Shown here piece by piece: positions 8,797 through 16,405 of a DNA stretch of 64,000 nucleotides (within the stretch, counting starts at the first letter, position 1; every line of letters begins with the position of its first letter). The notes below the pieces were generated by a model that ran no database searches, was not told the origin of the DNA, and saw only the letters and a list, made by a program, of their open reading frames with translations. Position numbers and translations under genes: made by a program. Origin of the DNA: Flavobacterium marginilacus (GTDB lineage: Bacteria; Bacteroidota; Bacteroidia; Flavobacteriales; Flavobacteriaceae); NCBI RefSeq assembly GCF_026870155.1, contig NZ_CP113975.1, positions 2,666,001 to 2,730,000 of the forward strand, in the 5' to 3' direction.

Positions 8797-10584
8797 ATGG
8801 CTCGATTCCAGGAAAATGATTTACCAAAATCAAAAATTACAGCAAGTTCATTGCAAAAAGCAGTTCTTATCTTTAAATATGCCAATAATCATAAGTGGAA
8901 ATTTTATGCAGGACTGTTTTTTTTACTGCTTACAAGTGTTACTGCCCTAGCCTTCCCTAAATTTATGGGAATGCTTGTAGACTGTGTTCACAAAAAAGAT
9001 GCACATCTCGCTAATCAGATTGCATTGGGATTAGGACTTGTCTTATTATTGCAGTCTTTATTTTCTTTTTTCAGACTTTCATTGTTCGTTAATTTTACCG
9101 AAAACACTTTGGCAAACGTGCGATTGGTACTCTATACTAATTTGGTTAAACTGCCAATGTCATTTTTTTCCCAAAAACGTGTGGGCGAATTAAACAGCCG
9201 GATAAGTAACGATATAACCCAGATTCAGGATACTCTAACTACAACAATTGCTGAATTTTTAAGACAGTTTATTTTGATTATCGGAAGTTTTGCTATGCTG
9301 GCCAGCATCAATATTAAACTGACCATTATGATGGTTTCTGTGGTTCCTTTTGTTGGTGTAGCTGCAGTTATTTTTGGAAGATTTATTCGAAAATATTCAA
9401 AAAAAGTTCAAGATCAGGTTGCCGAAAGCCAGGTTGTTGTTGAAGAAACGATGCAGGGAATTAGTATTGTTAAGGCATTTGCTAATGAATGGTATGAAAT
9501 TGCCCGCTATAAAGAAAAAATCAAAGAGGTTGTTAAAATGGGGATTAAAGGCGGACAATTCAGAGGTTTTTTCGCTTCCTTTATTATTGTATGTCTATTT
9601 GGAACTATAGTAGCTGTAGTTTGGTACGGAGTACAATTGAGTATTGCCGGCGAAATAACCGTTGGACAATTATTTACCTTTATATTATATTCCAGTTATG
9701 TTGGGGCTTCATCAGGAGGTATAGCCGAATTATATGCTCAAATGCAGAAAGCTATTGGTGCTACTGAAAGAGTTTTTGAGCTTTTGGGTGAAACACCAGA
9801 AAAAATTAATTCTAATGTAGGTATTTCTTTAATAAACAAATTAAAAGGAGATGTTAGTTTTAAAAATGTGGCTTTCAGTTATCCTTCAAGAAAAGAAGTA
9901 AAGGTTTTAAAAGATATTAATTTTTCTGCCGGATTTGGACAAAAAATCGCTCTCGTTGGACCAAGCGGGATGGGTAAATCTACAATTGCTTCTTTATTAC
10001 TGCGTTTTTATGATATAGAAAGCGGGGAAATCTTAATTGACGGAAAAAATATTTATGATTATAATCTGGTAGATCTTCGCGGAAATATGAGTATTGTTCC
10101 TCAGGATGTTATTCTTTTTGGCGGAACCATAAAAGAAAATATAGCTTATGGAAAGCCAAATGCCACTGATGAAGAAATTATCACGGCAGCAAAACAAGCC
10201 AATGCTTTTGTATTTATAGAAAGTTTTCCTGAAAAATTTGACACTATCGTTGGTGAAAGAGGTATTAAGCTATCTGGCGGACAAAGACAGCGTATCGCAA
10301 TTGCCAGAGCCTTGCTGAAGAATCCTTCGATATTGATTTTGGATGAAGCGACTTCTTCTTTGGATAGCGAAAGTGAAAAACTGGTTCAGGAAGCTCTTGA
10401 GGTTTTGATGGAAGGAAGAACAAGTATTATTATTGCACACAGGCTTTCAACGATTCGTTCTGCCGATCAGATTTTGGTACTTGATAATGGAAAAATCAGT
10501 GAACAGGGAACGCATCAGGAATTAATTAATCTTGAAAATGGTCTTTATAAGAATTTGAGTAATTTACAGTTTAGTAATTCATAG
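8797..10584 (+). CDS. ABC transporter, MsbA-like homodimeric exporter
   Basis: Half-transporter of 595 residues from the ATG chosen here (MARFQEND). Six membrane helices occupy roughly the first 330 residues. The ATPase domain follows with Walker A GPSGMGKST, Q-loop, signature LSGGQRQRIAIARAL, Walker B ILILDEATSSLD and the H-loop IIIAHRLSTI. It resembles the MsbA/lipid-and-drug exporter group and probably exports a lipid or hydrophobic compound across the inner membrane. It has its own promoter and ends at a bidirectional terminator, so it is a single-gene unit unrelated to the upstream peptide exporter. Exact substrate cannot be told. Confidence 0.88.
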   Translation: MARFQENDLPKSKITASSLQKAVLIFKYANNHKWKFYAGLFFLLLTSVTALAFPKFMGMLVDCVHKKDAHLANQIALGLGLVLLLQSLFSFFRLSLFVNFTENTLANVRLVLYTNLVKLPMSFFSQKRVGELNSRISNDITQIQDTLTTTIAEFLRQFILIIGSFAMLASINIKLTIMMVSVVPFVGVAAVIFGRFIRKYSKKVQDQVAESQVVVEETMQGISIVKAFANEWYEIARYKEKIKEVVKMGIKGGQFRGFFASFIIVCLFGTIVAVVWYGVQLSIAGEITVGQLFTFILYSSYVGASSGGIAELYAQMQKAIGATERVFELLGETPEKINSNVGISLINKLKGDVSFKNVAFSYPSRKEVKVLKDINFSAGFGQKIALVGPSGMGKSTIASLLLRFYDIESGEILIDGKNIYDYNLVDLRGNMSIVPQDVILFGGTIKENIAYGKPNATDEEIITAAKQANAFVFIESFPEKFDTIVGERGIKLSGGQRQRIAIARALLKNPSILILDEATSSLDSESEKLVQEALEVLMEGRTSIIIAHRLSTIRSADQILVLDNGKISEQGTHQELINLENGLYKNLSNLQFSNS

Positions 10585-10604
10585 TTCTATAAACACTTTC
10601 AAAT

Positions 10605-10644
10605 AAAAAAATCCATTTGTCTTTAAAAACAAATGGATTTTTTT
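10605..10644. terminator. Bidirectional terminator between ABC exporter and proline dehydrogenase
   Basis: A 16-bp perfect inverted repeat around AAATCCATTTGT/ACAAATGGATTT with A- and T-runs on both sides. It lies between two convergent genes and can serve both. Confidence 0.8.
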
Positions 10645-10709
10645 GTAAATCTCAGTATCAATTTTTTCAATCTGACAGCTGTTTGCTGAAAGCTGCTATC
10701 TGTAAAAGA

Positions 10710-11882
10710 CTAAGCTATCTCTTTTCGTCTTTTGCGTTCAGCTTTGATCATTGAAAGTTCACGACTGGTCTGTCCTGCTACCGAAGTGTTTTCTTCAGCA
10801 CGGCGGATTAAGTACGGCATCACGTCTTTTACGGGACCAAAAGGAAGATATTTAGCAATATTATAGCTGTGTGCCGCCAAATTATAACTGATATTATCGC
10901 TCATTCCATATAATTGTCCAAACCAAATTCGGTCATCATTGGACGGAATTCCTTTGGATTTCATTATCTCCATTAGTTTATAGGTGCTCTCTTCGTTGTG
11001 TGTTCCAGCAAAAATAGACATGGTGTCCAAATGTTCTGCCATATACAGGACAGCTGCGTCATAATTTACATCAGTAGCTTCTTTGGATGAGCAGATTGGA
11101 GTTGGATAACCTCTTTCTTCGGCACGAAGATTTTCTTTTTCCATATAGGCACCGCGAACTAATTTCATTCCAATAAAAAATCTTTCAGCTTTTGCCTGTT
11201 CATGTAGTTTTTTCAAATAATCCAGACGATCCCAGCGGTACATTTGAAGCGTGTTGAAAACAATTGTTTTTTCTTTGTTGTATTTGCGCATCATTTCGGT
11301 AACCAAATCATCAGCTGCGTCCTGCATCCAGCTTTCTTCGGCATCAATCAGCAGTGCTACGTTTTTTTTGTGGGCTTCACCGCAGACTAAATCAAAACGT
11401 GCTGCTACTCTATCCCATTCAGCCTGCTCTTCGGGAGTTAATATTTGTTTCTCTCCTACTTTCTCATATAAGTCTAAACGTCCTAATCCGGTAGGCTTAA
11501 ATACGGCAAAAGGAATTGCCAGGCGTTCTTTAGCAAATTCAATTGTTTTTAGAGTCATCTGCAGCGCGGCATCAAATTGATTTTCCTCTTCTTTTCCTTC
11601 AACAGAATAATCTAATACTGAAGAAACTCCTTTGGTAAACATTTTATCTACAACCGTCAGGCAGTCATTTTCGTTTACGCCTCCGCAAAAATGATCAAAA
11701 ACAGTTGCACGGATCAGATTTTCGACAGGCAGATTCGCTTTTATTGCAAAGTTTGTCACTGCTGTTCCTATACGTACCAAGGGCTGGTTATTGATTAATT
11801 TAAAAAGAAAATATGCTCTTTCAAGTTCGGTATCGCTTTTTAAAGCAAACGCATTTTGTGTGTTATTGAAAATATTATCCAT
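10710..11882 (-). CDS. Proline dehydrogenase
   Basis: FAD enzyme oxidising proline to pyrroline-5-carboxylate, the first step of proline catabolism. The 390-residue monofunctional protein shows the family hallmarks: IGMKLVRGAYMEKE (barrel strand with the substrate/FAD contact), FAGTHNEEST, GQLYGMSDNIS and the C-terminal PYLIRRAEENTSV, whose arginine pair binds the proline carboxylate. The P5C dehydrogenase half of PutA is not fused and is not next to it. Transcribed alone from a TATATTTG element just upstream. Confidence 0.93.
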   Translation of the reverse strand: MDNIFNNTQNAFALKSDTELERAYFLFKLINNQPLVRIGTAVTNFAIKANLPVENLIRATVFDHFCGGVNENDCLTVVDKMFTKGVSSVLDYSVEGKEEENQFDAALQMTLKTIEFAKERLAIPFAVFKPTGLGRLDLYEKVGEKQILTPEEQAEWDRVAARFDLVCGEAHKKNVALLIDAEESWMQDAADDLVTEMMRKYNKEKTIVFNTLQMYRWDRLDYLKKLHEQAKAERFFIGMKLVRGAYMEKENLRAEERGYPTPICSSKEATDVNYDAAVLYMAEHLDTMSIFAGTHNEESTYKLMEIMKSKGIPSNDDRIWFGQLYGMSDNISYNLAAHSYNIAKYLPFGPVKDVMPYLIRRAEENTSVAGQTSRELSMIKAERKRRKEIA

Positions 11883-11902
11883 ATTTTGTTATATTTTTTA
11901 TG

Positions 11903-11910
11903 CAAATATA
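11903..11910 (-). promoter_or_regulatory. -7 element of proline dehydrogenase
   Basis: TATATTTG on the minus strand, about 20 bp before the ATG. No TTG was found at the usual distance, so the -33 box is weak or absent. Confidence 0.5.
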
Positions 11911-11975
11911 AAGAGAGTAAGCGATTATAATTAGTAAAATTTGCCTTATTTTGCGCTTTCAATTAAATTAAAATC

Positions 11976-13043
11976 ATGCAGTCTATTCAAGCAAATAATT
12001 ATCCTGTTCATTTCAATGAAACTGGGTACGAAAAACTAAATCAGCACTTAAAAGATAATAAATATTCGAACCTGTTTATAATAGTTGACAGCAATACAAA
12101 TGAGTTTTGCCTGCCAAAATTACTTCCATTATTAGAAACAGATCTGACGGTTGAAATTATTGAATTTGAAGCTGGTGAAATCAATAAAAATATTGAAACC
12201 TGTATCGAAATCTGGAATGTACTGACTGAATTGGGCGCTGACAGAAAAACATTGATTATCAATATTGGCGGCGGTGTTGTAACTGATTTAGGAGGATTTG
12301 TTGCTTCAACTTTTAAAAGAGGCGTCGATTTTATCCATATTCCAACTACTTTATTATCTATGGTTGATGCTTCTGTAGGCGGTAAAAACGGGGTTGATTT
12401 GGGTAATTTAAAAAATCAGATTGGAGTTATCAATACGCCAAAAATGGTATTGGTTGATACACAGTATTTAGAAACTGTCCCTCAGAATGAAATGCGTTCA
12501 GGTCTTGCCGAAATGCTGAAACACGGATTGATTTTTGACAAACCTTACTGGGAGTCATTTTTGGACATTAAAGGAATCGACTTTGATCAGTTGGATACTT
12601 TAATACACCGTTCTGTGGAAATCAAGAACATTATCGTAATGCAGGATCCTACTGAAAAGAATATTAGAAAATCTTTGAATTTTGGACATACATTAGGTCA
12701 TGCGATTGAAAGCTATTTTTTAGAAAATGAAAATAAAACCACATTGCTGCACGGTGAGGCTATTGCGGCGGGAATGATTTTAGAAAGTCATATTTCATTG
12801 CATAAAAACTTGATTTCTCATGAAGAATATAGTGAGATAAAGTCTACGCTGAAATCAATATATGATGATATTATTTTTGAAGAAGAGGATATAGAACCTA
12901 TTCTGGACCTACTGATTCATGACAAAAAAAATGAGTATGGAATGATACAATTTGCATTAATTGAAGGCATCGGTAAAATAAAGATAAATCAATCTGTTGA
13001 AAACGAATTGATTCTAAACGCTTTTGAAGATTATAAATCTTAG
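11976..13043 (+). CDS. aroB: 3-dehydroquinate synthase
   Basis: Second step of the shikimate pathway: NAD- and metal-dependent cyclisation of DAHP to 3-dehydroquinate in the cytoplasm. The 355-residue protein has the nucleotide-binding stretch NIGGGVVTDLGGFVAS, the following FKRGVDFIHIPTTLLSMVD and DASVGGKNGVD, and the metal-binding LNFGHTLGHAIE and LLHGEAIAAGM. It is transcribed alone, divergently from proline dehydrogenase with a 93-bp gap. Confidence 0.96.
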   Translation: MQSIQANNYPVHFNETGYEKLNQHLKDNKYSNLFIIVDSNTNEFCLPKLLPLLETDLTVEIIEFEAGEINKNIETCIEIWNVLTELGADRKTLIINIGGGVVTDLGGFVASTFKRGVDFIHIPTTLLSMVDASVGGKNGVDLGNLKNQIGVINTPKMVLVDTQYLETVPQNEMRSGLAEMLKHGLIFDKPYWESFLDIKGIDFDQLDTLIHRSVEIKNIIVMQDPTEKNIRKSLNFGHTLGHAIESYFLENENKTTLLHGEAIAAGMILESHISLHKNLISHEEYSEIKSTLKSIYDDIIFEEEDIEPILDLLIHDKKNEYGMIQFALIEGIGKIKINQSVENELILNAFEDYKS

Positions 13044-13063
13044 TTTTTTTTTAATAAAAAGCG

Positions 13064-13095
13064 TTGCATTACGTCTATATTATTTTTTACATTTG
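13064..13095 (+). promoter_or_regulatory. Promoter immediately in front of a small basic ORF and speA
   Basis: TTG (13064-13066), a 21-bp spacer and TACATTTG (13088-13095). The predicted transcription start is at or within a few bases of the ATG at 13101. No second consensus promoter is seen between the small ORF and speA. Confidence 0.65.
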
Positions 13096-13100
13096 CCTCA

Positions 13101-13280
13101 ATGAATAAAAATCAAAATAATAAAAAATTTTCTGCTAAAAGAAACAGAAACAATAGGTCTTTTTTGAGCTTATTGAAACGTTTTTATGGTATCAAAGGGA
13201 ATTTCAGTTTTGATTTATTTCAATATTTCAAGGCCGATTACGAAAAACTTCAGATTGTCTATGCAAATATTAGAGTTTGA
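13101..13280 (+). CDS. Small basic protein or leader peptide upstream of arginine decarboxylase
   Basis: A 59-codon ORF directly after a consensus promoter. The product starts MNKNQNNKKFSAKRNRNN and is rich in Asn, Lys and Arg in its first third. The C-terminal part is more ordinary (FYGIKGNFSFDLFQYF). The promoter position implies a leaderless or nearly leaderless message. It ends 54 bp before speA and is probably on the same transcript. The Arg-containing run would suit a translational sensor for arginine or polyamine supply, but this is inference; it could equally be a small conserved protein. No known family recognised. Confidence 0.6.
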   Translation: MNKNQNNKKFSAKRNRNNRSFLSLLKRFYGIKGNFSFDLFQYFKADYEKLQIVYANIRV

Positions 13281-13334
13281 AGTTTAATTAATTCTATTTT
13301 TTAAATACAATTAACGTAAAACTCTAAAGGACAA

Positions 13335-14732
13335 ATGAATACGAAATATTCCGACTTAATAAATCAAACATATTACTTTCCTCAAGAAGAATTCAAATTA
13401 AATAAAGATAACCTACAGTTTCATAATATTGATTTAATGAAATTGGTCGAAACTTATGGTACCCCTTTAAAATTTACTTACCTGCCTCAAATTTCAAACA
13501 ACATCAACAAAGCCAAAAGCTGGTTTCGCAAATCGATGGAAAAAAATAAATATGAGGCTAAATATTACTATTGTTACTGCACAAAAAGCTCTCATTTTGA
13601 ATATGTTATGAATGAGGCTTTCAAGAATAACATTCACGTTGAAACTTCTTCAGCTTTTGATATAAACATTGTTGAAAATTTATTAGAAAACGGAAAAATA
13701 AATAAGAGTACTTTTATCATTTGTAATGGTTTTAAAAGAGACCAATATATTCATAACATTGCAAGACTAATCAATAATGGACATAAAAACACTATTCCTA
13801 TTATTGATAATTATGAAGAGCTGGATTTACTGCAGGCAGAGATAAGCGGAAAATTCAAAATAGGAATCCGTATTGCTGCAGAAGAAGAACCAAAATTTGA
13901 GTTTTATACTTCGAGATTAGGAATAGGATATAAAAATATTGTTCCTTTTTACAAGAAAGAAATCAAGGAAAACAAAAAGCTGGAACTTAAAATGCTTCAC
14001 TTTTTTATCAATACCGGTATTAATGACAATGCTTATTATTGGAATGAGCTTGTAAAATGTATCAAAGTATATGTTGCCTTGAAAAAAGAATGTCCAAGCC
14101 TTGACAGTTTGAATATTGGCGGTGGTTTCCCTATCAAAAATTCATTGGCTTTCGAATACGATTACCAATATATGATTGATGAAATCATTAATCAGATAAA
14201 AATTGCCTGTGACGAAGCTGAAGTGGATGTTCCGCATATTTTTACTGAATTTGGATCGTTCACTGTTGGAGAAAGCGGCGGTGCTATTTATCAGGTTTTG
14301 TATCAAAAACAGCAGAATGACAGAGAGAAATGGAACATGATTGATTCTTCTTTCATTACCACTTTACCAGATACTTGGGCAATTAACAAACGTTTTATCA
14401 TGTTGGCAATCAACAGATGGAATGATACATACGAACGTGTTCTGCTGGGCGGAATGACCTGTGACAGTGATGATTATTACAATTCTGAGCAGAATATGAA
14501 TGCAATATATCTGCCAAAATATAATAAAGAAAAACCATTATATCTAGGTTTTTTCAACACAGGAGCTTATCAGGAAACCATTGGTGGTTTTGGCGGACTG
14601 CAGCACTGTCTTATACCGCAGCCAAAGCATATTTTGATAGATCGTGACGAGAACGGAATATTGGCAACCGAAGTATTTTCTGAAGCTCAAACTGCTGAGG
14701 ATGTACTAAAAATACTAGGTTATAATAAATAA
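13335..14732 (+). CDS. speA: Biosynthetic arginine decarboxylase, short Bacteroidota form
   Basis: PLP-dependent, alanine-racemase-fold decarboxylase making agmatine from arginine. The PLP lysine sits in YCYCTKSSH near residue 78. Further family features are GIRIAAEEE, the glycine loop LNIGGGFPIKN and the C-terminal substrate/dimer motif MTCDSDDYY. At 465 residues it is shorter than the ~630-residue E. coli SpeA, as expected for the Bacteroidota enzymes. It is followed after 118 bp by a deoxyhypusine-synthase-like gene, so the pair belongs to polyamine (probably spermidine or homospermidine) synthesis. No agmatinase lies between them or elsewhere in the window. Confidence 0.85.
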   Translation: MNTKYSDLINQTYYFPQEEFKLNKDNLQFHNIDLMKLVETYGTPLKFTYLPQISNNINKAKSWFRKSMEKNKYEAKYYYCYCTKSSHFEYVMNEAFKNNIHVETSSAFDINIVENLLENGKINKSTFIICNGFKRDQYIHNIARLINNGHKNTIPIIDNYEELDLLQAEISGKFKIGIRIAAEEEPKFEFYTSRLGIGYKNIVPFYKKEIKENKKLELKMLHFFINTGINDNAYYWNELVKCIKVYVALKKECPSLDSLNIGGGFPIKNSLAFEYDYQYMIDEIINQIKIACDEAEVDVPHIFTEFGSFTVGESGGAIYQVLYQKQQNDREKWNMIDSSFITTLPDTWAINKRFIMLAINRWNDTYERVLLGGMTCDSDDYYNSEQNMNAIYLPKYNKEKPLYLGFFNTGAYQETIGGFGGLQHCLIPQPKHILIDRDENGILATEVFSEAQTAEDVLKILGYNK

Positions 14733-14850
14733 CAAATTTAAATTGGGGTATAGGAATTTTGATATTTATAAATTTCTTTTATTTGTAAATCAAAATCTCA
14801 CTTACCCTTTTGAGCAGTAAACAAAAAAGAAAAAAAAAGAAAAAAAGAAT

Positions 14851-15822
14851 ATGAGTAAAGGACCAATCAGTCAGTTTATTGAAAAGCATTATCTGCATTT
14901 CAATTCTGCATCTTTAGTTGATGCCGCAAAAGCTTATGAGCAGCAGTTGGCCAATGGTGCAAAAATGATGGTAACTATGGCCGGTGCTATGAGTACCGCC
15001 GAAATTGGAAAGATTTTTGCCGAAATAATTCGTCAGGATAAAGTCCAGATTATTTCTTGTACAGGAGCAAACCTTGAAGAAGATATCATGAACTTGGTGG
15101 CACATTCACATTATGAAAGAGTACCTCACTACCGTGATCTAACTCCTCAGGATGAGTGGGATTTATTGGAAAGAGGATTGAATAGAGTCACTGATACTTG
15201 TATTCCTGAGCATGAAGCATTCCGCCGTCTTCAAAAACATGTTTACAAAATTTGGAAAGATGCTGATGATAAAGGAGAAAGATATTTTCCTCATGAATTC
15301 ATGTATAAAATGTTACTTTCTGGTGTTTTGGAAGAATATTATGAAATTGACTTGAAAGACAGCTGGATGTATGCGGCGGCTGAGAAAAATTTACCTATTA
15401 TTGTTCCTGGATGGGAAGACAGTACAATGGGAAATATTTTCGCATCGTATGTGATTAAAGGAGAATTGAAAGCTTCTACCATGAAATCGGGTATCGAATA
15501 CATGACTTTTTTATCCGATTGGTATACAAAAAATAGTTCTAATGGTGTTGGATTCTTCCAAATTGGCGGTGGTATCGCTGGTGATTTTCCTATCTGTGTT
15601 GTACCAATGTTATATCAGGATATGGAAATGCATGATGTTCCATTTTGGAGTTATTTTTGCCAAATTTCAGATTCAACAACCAGCTACGGTTCTTATTCCG
15701 GAGCAGTTCCTAATGAAAAAATCACTTGGGGTAAACTAGATATTAAAACTCCTAAATTCATTATTGAGTCTGATGCTACTATTGTGGCTCCATTAATTTT
15801 TGCATATTTGTTAGATCTATAA
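14851..15822 (+). CDS. Deoxyhypusine synthase-like protein (probable homospermidine synthase)
   Basis: NAD-dependent aminobutyl-transfer enzyme. Bacteria lack eIF5A, and bacterial members of this family that have been tested make homospermidine or related polyamines. The 323-residue protein keeps the key C-terminal element NEKITWGKLD, which corresponds to the catalytic lysine region of deoxyhypusine synthase (WGK), along with IISCTGANLEEDI and FQIGGGIAGDFPICVVP for NAD binding. Start preceded by an A-rich tract. Placement behind speA supports a polyamine role. The exact acceptor cannot be inferred. Confidence 0.87.
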   Translation: MSKGPISQFIEKHYLHFNSASLVDAAKAYEQQLANGAKMMVTMAGAMSTAEIGKIFAEIIRQDKVQIISCTGANLEEDIMNLVAHSHYERVPHYRDLTPQDEWDLLERGLNRVTDTCIPEHEAFRRLQKHVYKIWKDADDKGERYFPHEFMYKMLLSGVLEEYYEIDLKDSWMYAAAEKNLPIIVPGWEDSTMGNIFASYVIKGELKASTMKSGIEYMTFLSDWYTKNSSNGVGFFQIGGGIAGDFPICVVPMLYQDMEMHDVPFWSYFCQISDSTTSYGSYSGAVPNEKITWGKLDIKTPKFIIESDATIVAPLIFAYLLDL

Positions 15823-15916
15823 TAATTATTTATGAAATCGCCAAGATAGAACTTGTTGCAAATACAAATGAGAATCTGGCGATACCATGTTTCAATAAAA
15901 AAAATATTAGCTGCAC

Positions 15917-16321
15917 ATGAAAAGAGTAATAGTTGATTACGCCAAATTGACCAACGAAATTTTAAATCTTTTGGTCGAAAAATTCCCTGATGGATATGAT
16001 GATTCAGATATCATTCGATTTAGAAATGCTAAAAATGAATTGGTAGAAGCTGTTGAAGTTAGAACTGAAGATACAATTTATTTAGTAAAAGTAAGCACCA
16101 AATTGGCTGATAGAATTGGTAATTATGAAGATGATGATGAAATTGATGATGTTGTAGAACCAATCAGCGGTTTAGAATTAGATGTTGAAGATGAAGATGC
16201 AGATGATGACGATGATGATGAAAATTTAGATAAGCCGGATGTTGATGGTGATGATGACGATGAAGATGGTGATGACAAAGATATCGCTGATGACGATGAT
16301 GATGAAGATGACGAAGATTAA
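15917..16321 (+). CDS. Conserved hypothetical protein with a very acidic C-terminal tail
   Basis: 134 residues in two parts. Residues 1 to about 75 form a compact alpha/beta-looking domain (VDYAKLTNEILNLLVEKFPDGYDDSDII, with a strand pair TEDTIYLVKVSTKLADRI). The last ~60 residues are almost entirely Asp and Glu with a few Gly, Lys and Val. Similar short proteins in Flavobacteria are often labelled DNA primase in databases; I see no primase motif. The tail could bind basic proteins or metal, or mimic DNA. It is followed by a strong terminator. Confidence 0.7.
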   Translation: MKRVIVDYAKLTNEILNLLVEKFPDGYDDSDIIRFRNAKNELVEAVEVRTEDTIYLVKVSTKLADRIGNYEDDDEIDDVVEPISGLELDVEDEDADDDDDDENLDKPDVDGDDDDEDGDDKDIADDDDDEDDED

Positions 16322-16344
16322 TTCTATAAGTTTATAAAAAAATT

Positions 16345-16375
16345 AAAGGAACTCGCAATTGAGTTCCTTTTTTTA
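16345..16375 (+). terminator. Rho-independent terminator after the acidic protein gene
   Basis: A 10-bp perfect stem AAAGGAACTC / GAGTTCCTTT with a 6-base loop and a T-run, about 24 bp after the stop. Confidence 0.85.
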
Positions 16376-16405
16376 TTAGATTTAGATTTCTAAATATACG
16401 CCAAC

